Of a DNA stretch of 40,076 nt, positions 8,286-15,347 are shown in pieces. The DNA is from Deltaproteobacteria bacterium (GTDB taxonomy: Bacteria > Desulfobacterota > DSM-4660 > Desulfatiglandales > HGW-15). The DNA lies in contig JAFDEE010000020.1 in NCBI GenBank assembly GCA_019310525.1, positions 1-40,076 of the forward strand, given 5' to 3'. Both the position numbers and the translations under genes were made by a program. Within the stretch, counting starts at the first letter, position 1; every line of letters starts with the position of its first letter. The notes below the pieces were generated by a model. It saw nothing but the letters and a program-made list of their open reading frames with translations. It was not told the origin of the DNA and ran no database searches.

Positions 8286-10447
8286 GCGGCCGGGTGCAGC
8301 ACCGGGGGCAACTGCTTGAGGGTTTCGATGGGAATGTGGCACAGGATGCGATGACCCTGGCCGTTTTGCTGCCAGTCCGGGGCCTTGCGGGCGCACAGGG
8401 CCCCTTGTCCGGGTGCCAGGCCGCGGCGGGGACACCGGGTGTGAAAGCGGCACCCGGCCGGGGGGTCAAGGGCGCTTGGCACGTTGCCGATCAGCCGGAT
8501 ACGGGCCTGATCAGCGTCCGGGTCAGGGATGGGTACGGCCGAGAGCAACGCCTCGGTGTATGGGTGGTATGGGGGGCGGTAAATGGCTTGGGCCGGGCCG
8601 ATCTCCACCACTTGGCCCAGGTACATGACGGCGATCTCGTCGGAAAGGTAGCGTACCACGCTAAGATCGTGCGCGATGAAGATCATGGTGGTGCCAAAGG
8701 CGCTCTGGATGTCGAGCAGCAGGTTGATCACCGCCCCCTGCACTGACACGTCCAGGGCCGATACCGGCTCGTCGCAAATGATCAGGTCGGGTTTGCAGGC
8801 CAATGCCCGGGCGATGCCGACCCGCTGCTTTTCTCCGCCGGAAAGCTGGCGCGGCAGCCTGTAATAATAGGATGGACCGAGCCGGACGGCCTCCAGCAGC
8901 CGCAGAACCTCGGACTTGACCCGGACCCGGGGCACGGTTTTGAACCGGATCATGGGCCGGGCGATCTGGCGCCCCACGCTGTAAACCGGGTTCAATGTGC
9001 TGTCCGGATTTTGAAAGACCATCTGCATCTGCCGCACCACCTCCAGGTCCCGCCGGGTCACCGTCTGGTTCAGGGTCAGGCCCAGAAAGTCGATCCGTCC
9101 GCCTGAAAGCGGCTCCAGGCCGATGATCCCCTTTACCAGGGAGGACTTGCCGCAGCCCGACTCGCCAACGATCCCGAGGGTCCGGCCCCGCCGGAGGCGG
9201 AGGCTGACGTTGTCCACGGCCTTGACGAACCGGGCTTGCCCCAATCCCAGCAGGTCCACCAGGCGGCTGGTTTCGTGCCGGTAATAGACCTTGGCGCCTT
9301 CCAGGAGCAACAGGTGGCCGGTCTTGTCGGTATCGGGCCGGACTGCTTCGGCTTTTCCACCCCCCTTTGATGCCTTTACTGCCCGCTGCTGGCCCGCCGG
9401 GGCGTCGGCCAGCAGGCAGCGGACTTGGTGGGCTTCGGTCAACCGGACCATGGCCGGTCGTTGCCGGCGGCAGCGGTCGATCGCGTAATGGCAGCGGGGG
9501 GCGAACACGCAAGCGTCGGCAGGGCGGTTGTCCGGCCGGGGCACCCGGCCGTCGATGGTGCTGAGAACCGCCGTGTGCTTGCTCTGACCCAGCCGGGGAA
9601 GACAGTTCAGCAGCCCCCGAGTGTAAGGATGGGCAGGGCGGCGGAACAGCTCGTCGGTCGGCGCCTGCTCCACCACCTGGCCGGCGTACATCACGCAGAC
9701 CCGGTCGCTGACCCGGGCCACCACCCCCAGGTTGTGGGTGATGAACAGGTTGGCCGTGTCGAAATCCCGCTTGAGGTCTTCGACCAGGTCCAGCACGGCC
9801 GCTTCCACCGTCACGTCCAGGGCCGTGGTGGGTTCGTCCATCAGCAGCAGGGCCGGGTGGTTGAGCATTGCCATGGCGATCACCACCCGTTGCTGTTGAC
9901 CGCCGGAAAGCTGGTGGGGATAACGGTCCATCACCTGGTGCGGATCAGGCATCTGGACCCGTCGGAGCATCCCCACAGCCCGTTGTCGTGCCTCCTGCCG
10001 GCCTATGGGCCGGTGGGAGGTGAGCACCTCGATCAACTGCCGGCCGATCCGGAGCGAGGGGTTCAGGGCCTGCATGGGGTCCTGGAAGACCATGGCGATG
10101 CGGTCGCCGCGCAGGGCGCGCAGTTGCTGCTGGCTTTTGCCCACCAGGTCTTGGCCGTCAAAGAGAATTCGGCCGGAGCCGATCTGGCCGTTGGGGCCCA
10201 GGGCGTTGACCAGGGCAAAGGCCACGGTGCTCTTGCCGCAGCCCGACTCGCCGACCAGCCCAAGGGTCTCTTTGGGATGGATATCGAACGAGACGTCGCG
10301 GACCGCCTCCACCAGCCCGTCGCGGGTCCGGTAACCCACCGTCAGCCCGCGGACGCTGACCACCGGCCGGCTGCCGTTTTCGGGACGGTTTGTGTTTTTC
10401 GTTTCGCCCATGTTTCTGGAAACTGCAGTTGTCGGTTTGGAAAACAC
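8282..10447 (-). CDS. Fused DppD-DppF oligopeptide/dipeptide ABC importer ATPase
   Basis: A 721-residue cytoplasmic ATPase in which the two usually separate ATPases of a Dpp/Opp importer are joined. Domain 1 has Walker A GESGCGKSTV, signature LSGGQQQRV and Walker B LLMDEPTTALDV, with the oligopeptide C-terminal region holding the Cys-rich CVFAPRC-C motif. Domain 2 has Walker A GESGCGKSSL, signature LSGGEKQRV and Walker B IICDEPVSALDV, with HPYTEALLSAVPIPDP and CRFHTRCP at the end. The start is uncertain. GTG 10447 is used here; ATG 10411 is 12 codons downstream, and neither has a clear Shine-Dalgarno. It lies 52 bases after the DppC-like gene and is last in the operon. Confidence 0.9.
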   Translation of the reverse strand: MFSKPTTAVSRNMGETKNTNRPENGSRPVVSVRGLTVGYRTRDGLVEAVRDVSFDIHPKETLGLVGESGCGKSTVAFALVNALGPNGQIGSGRILFDGQDLVGKSQQQLRALRGDRIAMVFQDPMQALNPSLRIGRQLIEVLTSHRPIGRQEARQRAVGMLRRVQMPDPHQVMDRYPHQLSGGQQQRVVIAMAMLNHPALLLMDEPTTALDVTVEAAVLDLVEDLKRDFDTANLFITHNLGVVARVSDRVCVMYAGQVVEQAPTDELFRRPAHPYTRGLLNCLPRLGQSKHTAVLSTIDGRVPRPDNRPADACVFAPRCHYAIDRCRRQRPAMVRLTEAHQVRCLLADAPAGQQRAVKASKGGGKAEAVRPDTDKTGHLLLLEGAKVYYRHETSRLVDLLGLGQARFVKAVDNVSLRLRRGRTLGIVGESGCGKSSLVKGIIGLEPLSGGRIDFLGLTLNQTVTRRDLEVVRQMQMVFQNPDSTLNPVYSVGRQIARPMIRFKTVPRVRVKSEVLRLLEAVRLGPSYYYRLPRQLSGGEKQRVGIARALACKPDLIICDEPVSALDVSVQGAVINLLLDIQSAFGTTMIFIAHDLSVVRYLSDEIAVMYLGQVVEIGPAQAIYRPPYHPYTEALLSAVPIPDPDADQARIRLIGNVPSALDPPAGCRFHTRCPRRGLAPGQGALCARKAPDWQQNGQGHRILCHIPIETLKQLPPVLHPAA

Positions 10448-10499
10448 CAGGCTCTTGATTTCCCGGGCGCTGATTTCGGTTAGGGTTCCTCGGGCCGTT

Positions 10500-11465
10500 T
10501 CACTGGTAACGCATGGACTCCTGCCGCAGGCCGTCGGCCAGCAGGTTCAGCCCCACCACCAGGGAGGCGATGGCCAGCGAGGGCCACAAGGCCGCCCAGG
10601 GGCTGCCTTCCAGGATGAACTCCCGGCCCTTGGCCACCATTGACCCCCAATCCGGCGACGGGGGCGGCAGACCCAGTCCCAAAAACCCCAGGGTGCCCAT
10701 GGCGAAGATGGCGTAGCCGACCCGCAGCATGGCGTCCACGATGACCGGCCCCCGGGCGTTGGGCAAAATTTCCACGAACATGATGTACCAAGGGCTTTCG
10801 CCCCGGGTTTCGGCGCTGAGCACAAATTCCCGGTTTCGGATGTCCAGAGTCAGACCTCTGACCAGCCGGGCGATACCTGGGGTGCCCACGATGGTCATGG
10901 CCAGCACCACATTGAGGGCCGAGGCCCCCAGGGCGGCCATGATGATCAGATACAGCAGGATTATGGGCACGGCCATCATGGCGTCCAGCAGGCGCATGAC
11001 CAACTCGTCGATCCAGCCGCCGTGGTAGCCGCTGACCAGGCCCAGGGTGATGCCCAGGGCCAGGGCCACCAGCACGCCCCAGATGGCGGTGCCGCCCGGG
11101 ATCCATCCGGTTTCCGACACCGGGGTGATCACCAAAACCACCCGGGCGCCGTAGATCAGCCGGGCCCACAAGTCACGGCCCAGCTCATCGGTACCCAGGA
11201 TGTGCTGCCGGCTCGGGCCCTGGTTGGGGGCCTTCCAGTCCTGCTCCAGAGGGGAGAAATCGGTCAGCAGGGGGGCGAACAGGGCGACGAAGACCCAGAA
11301 ACCCACGATGGCCAGCCCCACCATAGCGGTCCTGGAGGCCAGCAGCACCCGTATACCTCGCCTGATGCGGTCCAGCCGGCGTTCCGGCCATCCGGCTGCC
11401 GGGCCGCCGGTTTCGGCTGTAATGAAGGGGGATGGAGCTGTCATACCGCTTGGTGTCGTCTCCAT
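10500..11465 (-). CDS. DppC-like peptide ABC importer permease
   Basis: A 321-residue inner-membrane permease of the DppC/OppC type. After a cytoplasmic N-terminus there is a first helix (MVGLAIVGFWVFVALFAPLL) and the family sequence HILGTDELGRDLWARLIYGARV. Five further helices follow, with the EAA-type loop seen as GTPGIARLVRGLTLDIRNREFVL. The end, GLNLLADGLRQ, matches the family's C-terminal GDGLRD-like motif. GGAAG precedes ATG 11465. It is located 18 bases after the DppB-like gene. Confidence 0.92.
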   Translation of the reverse strand: METTPSGMTAPSPFITAETGGPAAGWPERRLDRIRRGIRVLLASRTAMVGLAIVGFWVFVALFAPLLTDFSPLEQDWKAPNQGPSRQHILGTDELGRDLWARLIYGARVVLVITPVSETGWIPGGTAIWGVLVALALGITLGLVSGYHGGWIDELVMRLLDAMMAVPIILLYLIIMAALGASALNVVLAMTIVGTPGIARLVRGLTLDIRNREFVLSAETRGESPWYIMFVEILPNARGPVIVDAMLRVGYAIFAMGTLGFLGLGLPPPSPDWGSMVAKGREFILEGSPWAALWPSLAIASLVVGLNLLADGLRQESMRYQ

Positions 11466-11483
11466 TGCTTCCGGTCGAAACGG

Positions 11484-12782
11484 CTAGTCGTACCGGATCT
11501 TGGGATTGAGGAAGGTGTAAAGAATGTCGGCCACCAACTGGGTGCCCACGGCCACCACCACCATGATCATGGCCCCGGCCTCAAGGGCGTTAATGTCCTT
11601 GTACAGGGCCGAATCCAGCAGATATTTGCCCAGGCCGGGGTAGCCGAAAACCACCTCCACGATAACAATACCCCCCATCAGCCAGTTGACGTGGAGCATA
11701 ATCACGGTTATCGGGGCCATCAGGGCGTTGCGGACCGCGTGGCCGAAGACCACCCGGCGCGGCGACAGGCCCTTGAGGTAGGCGGTACGGATGTAGGCCG
11801 AGCGCATTACCTCCACCATGCTGGCCCGGGTTATGCGCAGCACGTAGCCCAATTCGATCAAGGTCAGGGTCAGCAGGGGAAGCACCAGCATGTCGGGTCG
11901 TTGCCAGGGGGCGGCAAGGCCGAAAACCGTGGCGCCGGGTACCCAGTTCAGCCAGACGGAAAAGATCAGGATCAAAAAGATCCCGGTGGCAAACTCGGGA
12001 ATCACCGAAAAAATCATTCCGCCCACCGAAAGGCCCCGGTCCAGGAGACTTCCTTCCCGAAGTCCCGCTACGATGCCCAGCCCCAGGGCAAGGGGCATGA
12101 CCAGCACAAAGGCCATGGCCGCCAGCACCAAGGAGTTTCGCAGCCGGACGAAAAGACTGCTTGCAACGGGGCGTCCGGTCCGCAGGGAGATACCCGGATC
12201 GCCCCGGACAAAGCCCTTTTTCAGCGGGATGTAGCGCACTGCGCCCCCGGAACTTTGCTTCCAGCCCGAGCCCATGATGAAGGTCCAGACCTTGCGCTCA
12301 GCTCCCTTCTGCCACAGCACGGCCCGGTTGTCCCGGTCCACGCCCCAGGCCTGGACGATGCCGTTCGGCCCCTTTTGCCAGCGGGAATTGTCCACAACGG
12401 TAGTGACGGTGCCGTCGGCCTGTCGTATCTCGGCCATCAGGTCGTCACCTTCCAGGTGCCAGCGCACCAGCTGTCCGTCGGGCCGCACCGCCCACCATTG
12501 GACGAAGCCCTTGGGGGTGACGATTCGTTCCAGTTCGAGGCCGATCTTGCGTCGCGCCAGCCGGTCCGAGCCTACCAGCCATTGCAGGTACCGGGCCCAC
12601 AAGGGCTGGTCAAGGCCCATCTGGGCCAGGAAGGAGGCCTCCTGCTCGGGGGTGACGAAGGCCCCCAACACGTTGCGGGCAACGTTGCCCGGCGAGGCCT
12701 CGGTGATCACAAAGACCGCCGCCGAGACCAGGATCATGGTCAGCAGCAGAACAGCGCAGCGACGAACGATGAACTTGACCAT
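11484..12782 (-). CDS. DppB-like peptide ABC importer permease with a large extra periplasmic insert
   Basis: A 432-residue permease, against a usual length for DppB/OppB of roughly 310-340. The first helix (residues 8-28) and the family segment MGLDQPLWARYLQWL are normal. The usual short periplasmic loop is then replaced by about 115 residues (roughly 72-188), after which GDPGISLRTGRPV and the five core helices follow normally. The insert is rich in W and charged residues and contains two similar units, GFVQWWAVRPDGQLVRW and GIVQAWGVDRDNRAVLW. The EAA-type loop is LGYVLRITRASMVEVMRSAY. GGAGG lies ten bases before the ATG. The permease core is certain; the function of the insert is unknown. 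Confidence 0.9.
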   Translation of the reverse strand: MVKFIVRRCAVLLLTMILVSAAVFVITEASPGNVARNVLGAFVTPEQEASFLAQMGLDQPLWARYLQWLVGSDRLARRKIGLELERIVTPKGFVQWWAVRPDGQLVRWHLEGDDLMAEIRQADGTVTTVVDNSRWQKGPNGIVQAWGVDRDNRAVLWQKGAERKVWTFIMGSGWKQSSGGAVRYIPLKKGFVRGDPGISLRTGRPVASSLFVRLRNSLVLAAMAFVLVMPLALGLGIVAGLREGSLLDRGLSVGGMIFSVIPEFATGIFLILIFSVWLNWVPGATVFGLAAPWQRPDMLVLPLLTLTLIELGYVLRITRASMVEVMRSAYIRTAYLKGLSPRRVVFGHAVRNALMAPITVIMLHVNWLMGGIVIVEVVFGYPGLGKYLLDSALYKDINALEAGAMIMVVVAVGTQLVADILYTFLNPKIRYD

Positions 12783-12800
12783 GGCAAAAGCGCCTCCAGG

Positions 12801-14459
12801 TCAGGAGGCCAGCCAGGCATCGGTCAGCAGCAGGTTCAGATTGGGATGGGCAACCACGTTTTTCAGCCGCTTGTTGGGGCACATCCAGGTGTTCATCCAG
12901 TAGGAGATGCCGATGGGCCCGCGGTCCATCTGAATCTGCTCCAGCCTGCAGAACAGCTTGCGCCGCTTTTCCACGTCCAGGGTGCCCGAGGCGGTTTTCA
13001 GCAGGCGGCTGAATTCCTCGTCCACCCAGCGGGTCTCGTTCCAGGGAACCGGCTTTCCTGTGTCGTCGGCGATGTAGGCCAGGTTAGGGACCATGGTGCC
13101 CAATGGACGATGAGTCCAGGGAGTGATGCCCAGGTCCACCTCGGTCCACTTTTCCCAGTACTGGCTGGTGGGCATGGTCTGGATCCGGATCCGGATGCCG
13201 GCAGGCGCTGCGTCCTGCTTGAGCACCTCGGCGTATCGGACCACGTCGGACCATTCCGAACCCACGGCCAGCTTGACGTCGATGCCATTGGGATAGCCGG
13301 CTTCCGCCAGAAGTTTGCGGGCCTTTTCGGGTTGATAGGCGGGCACCGGCTTGGGGCAGTACTCCGGGTGCTTGGGGTAGACGTGGAAGTCCTGGCCCGG
13401 CAGCCCTTCGCCCTGATAGGCCAAGGCAAGGATCTTTTCCCGGTTCTGGCACAGCTTCAGGGCCATGCGGATTCGGTTGTCGTCCCACGGCTTTTGGTCC
13501 ACCCTCATGCGTAGCACCCGCACCGTGGCCGTGGCCACCGGCAGCACCCTGATGTGGGGGTCTTTGGCCACCGCCTTCATGATCTGGGGGCCTGGGTTGT
13601 CCGAGGCGTCTATCAGGTCGATTTCCCCGGACTTCAAGGCGGCGATCTGCGGGGCCAGTTCACCGCCCATGTCGATGAACCGGATCTGGTCTATGTAAGG
13701 CAGGGGCTTGCCGTCGGTCCCTTTTTGCCAGTAATCTTTACGGGCCTTGAGAATGCAGATCTCTCCTTCCCTGTAGGTATCCAGCAGAAACGGGCCGGTG
13801 CCGTGAGGTGCCTTTTTCATGTCCCCCTGAAAGGTGCGGTGATTGAGCACCTGGGCGGTGTATTGGTAGAAATGCTCGGGCACCGCGATCTCCGGGCGCT
13901 TGAGATGAAGCCGGAACCGGTAGTCGTCCAGCTTTTCGATACCTGTGGGGGCCAGGTAGTCTCCCACCAGTCCCAGCAGGGAGGACTTGACATCCTTGTC
14001 AAGCCACTGGCCGATGGTGAAGATACAGTCGTCGGCGGTGAGGGGATCGCCGTTGTTGAACCGGATCCCCTTGCGCACGGTAAAGGTCCAGGTCTTGAGA
14101 TCTTCGCTGGCCTGCCAACTTTCACACAGGTAGGGATGGGTGATGTTGTTTTCGTCGGTAAAGGTCATGTACTCGAAGACCTGGCGCATGGAGTTGGCCG
14201 GCATCAGCCAGGAAAAGCGGGCCGGGTGGTCGATCTTCTGGATTTGCTGGGCGACCTTGAGCACCCCTCCCCGTCGGGGCTTGGTGCCGGCGAATGCCCG
14301 GGCCGGCCAGGTCAAACCGGCAAGTTGGCCGGCTGCCAGAGCCGATGTGCCAAGCAAGGTGGCCAGGCGCAGGAACTGGCGGCGGGAAAGCTTACCCTTT
14401 TCCATGTCGGACTTGAGATCCATGACCGCCGGGTGGAAATCCGTGCAATGGGGCTTCAT
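12801..14459 (-). CDS. Peptide ABC importer substrate-binding protein (SBP_bac_5, DppA-like), Tat-exported
   Basis: Periplasmic solute-binding protein of 552 residues in the DppA/OppA cluster. The N-terminus carries a twin-arginine signal: LSRRQFLRLATLLGTSALAAG about 25 residues in, with cleavage near ARAFAG. The family pattern is clear, with GGVLKVA at the mature start, LCESWQASEDLKTWTFTVRKGIRFNNGDPLTADD read in pieces, and the GTGPF motif. ATG 14459 was preferred over an in-frame start 27 bases upstream because AAGGAGGATGAC stands directly before it. It heads the importer operon. The ligand cannot be read from sequence; peptides, nickel chelates or glycosides are all transported by this cluster. 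Confidence 0.92.
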   Translation of the reverse strand: MKPHCTDFHPAVMDLKSDMEKGKLSRRQFLRLATLLGTSALAAGQLAGLTWPARAFAGTKPRRGGVLKVAQQIQKIDHPARFSWLMPANSMRQVFEYMTFTDENNITHPYLCESWQASEDLKTWTFTVRKGIRFNNGDPLTADDCIFTIGQWLDKDVKSSLLGLVGDYLAPTGIEKLDDYRFRLHLKRPEIAVPEHFYQYTAQVLNHRTFQGDMKKAPHGTGPFLLDTYREGEICILKARKDYWQKGTDGKPLPYIDQIRFIDMGGELAPQIAALKSGEIDLIDASDNPGPQIMKAVAKDPHIRVLPVATATVRVLRMRVDQKPWDDNRIRMALKLCQNREKILALAYQGEGLPGQDFHVYPKHPEYCPKPVPAYQPEKARKLLAEAGYPNGIDVKLAVGSEWSDVVRYAEVLKQDAAPAGIRIRIQTMPTSQYWEKWTEVDLGITPWTHRPLGTMVPNLAYIADDTGKPVPWNETRWVDEEFSRLLKTASGTLDVEKRRKLFCRLEQIQMDRGPIGISYWMNTWMCPNKRLKNVVAHPNLNLLLTDAWLAS

Positions 14460-14523
14460 GTCATCCTCCTTGATCAAGGGACCCAATTTCGAAAAATGGC
14501 CCTGATAAAATAATTACGGTTCA

Positions 14524-14547
14524 AAATAAAATTATGGAGTTTTATTT
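14524..14547. repeat. AT-rich inverted repeat in the importer/MarR intergenic region
   Basis: AAATAAAA and TTTTATTT are exact inverted 8-mers separated by eight bases. They lie in the 5' leader of the binding-protein gene. The repeat could be a regulator site or a weak hairpin. A second dyad, TTTATAAA at 14597-14604, overlaps the predicted transcription start of the importer. The remaining 14460-14768 sequence is AT-rich leader and promoter DNA without a gene. Confidence 0.4.
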
Positions 14548-14610
14548 GAGGATTGAGATGCCAAAACAGGCCCTATGAATTTTTTTATTGGTTTATTTTA
14601 TAAATTTTAT

Positions 14611-14638
14611 ACGATAGCAGATGAGGTCGGTTTGTCAA
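14611..14638 (-). promoter_or_regulatory. Promoter of the peptide ABC importer operon
   Basis: On the minus strand a consensus TTGACA (14638-14633), a 16-base spacer and TATCGT (14616-14611) precede the binding-protein gene by about 150 bases. The start region overlaps AT-rich dyads, so control by the divergent MarR protein is plausible. Confidence 0.55.
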
Positions 14639-14768
14639 GGAGAGGTAGAATCCCACCAGCATCATTGATAAGCTTTTAGAGTTCAAATCAAAATTCGGCT
14701 TGCCCGGTCACCGGTTTACGTGGTAAGCCTGACGGAACGACCGCAATTTCACCTGGAGCAAGGATACT

Positions 14769-15314
14769 ATGGCCCATTTGATGGAACATGGACCTGTCCG
14801 TCACCCGAACCACCAGGCCGACGATCGGCTGGGAGAAGAAGTTTTGGTGGCCCTGAGACGGATCATCCGCGCTATCGATATGCACTCCCGCTACCTTGCC
14901 AAACATTTCGGGCTCACCGGCCCCCAACTGCTGGTGATCAACCAGCTACACAAGGCCGGCTCCCTGTCCGGCAGCGACATCGCCCGTGCCGTCAGCCTCA
15001 GCCAGGCCACGGTCACCGGTATTCTGGATCGACTGGAAAAACGGGGACTGATCCGTAAGGTACGCTCTGACGTGGACAAGCGCCGGGTGATGGTATCCCT
15101 TACGTCCCAGGGCCTCAAACTGCTGGACCAGGCGCCGCCCCTGCTCCAGGCGTCGTTCCTGGATCAATTCGACAGCCTGAAACCCTGGGAGCGGACCCTG
15201 GTGCTCAGTGCACTTCAGCGGCTGGTGGACATGTTCGACGCCTCCCGGATCTCCGCAGCCCCTATCCTGACCACCGATCCCATTGAGGATCCCGGCACCG
15301 ATCCTGTCTCCTAA
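14769..15314 (+). CDS. MarR-family transcriptional regulator
   Basis: A 181-residue winged-helix regulator. LTGPQLLVINQLHKAGSLSGSDIARAVSLSQATVTGILDRLEKRGLIRK contains the MarR helix-turn-helix, followed by the wing with the family's D-R/K-R motif (SDVDKRRVMVSLTSQG). Helices at both ends would form the dimer interface. AAGGA precedes ATG 14769. It is divergent from the peptide importer and shares a 309-base regulatory region with it, so it probably regulates the importer, itself, or both. The effector is unknown. Confidence 0.9.
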   Translation: MAHLMEHGPVRHPNHQADDRLGEEVLVALRRIIRAIDMHSRYLAKHFGLTGPQLLVINQLHKAGSLSGSDIARAVSLSQATVTGILDRLEKRGLIRKVRSDVDKRRVMVSLTSQGLKLLDQAPPLLQASFLDQFDSLKPWERTLVLSALQRLVDMFDASRISAAPILTTDPIEDPGTDPVS

Positions 15315-15347
15315 AGGTTCGCCGGCTTTTTCCTCAAACGCCCCGGA

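Noticed and set aside
11022-13514. An 830-codon open frame on the plus strand
   Set aside because: It lies antisense to the DppB-like, DppC-like and binding-protein genes, which have clear family motifs. The translation is low-complexity (H, Q, G rich), as expected of a GC-rich shadow frame.
14588-14615. Possible plus-strand promoter for the MarR gene (TTGGTT, 16 bases, TACGAT)
   Set aside because: Both boxes are poor and the region is AT-rich enough to yield such matches by chance; it is also far from the start codon.
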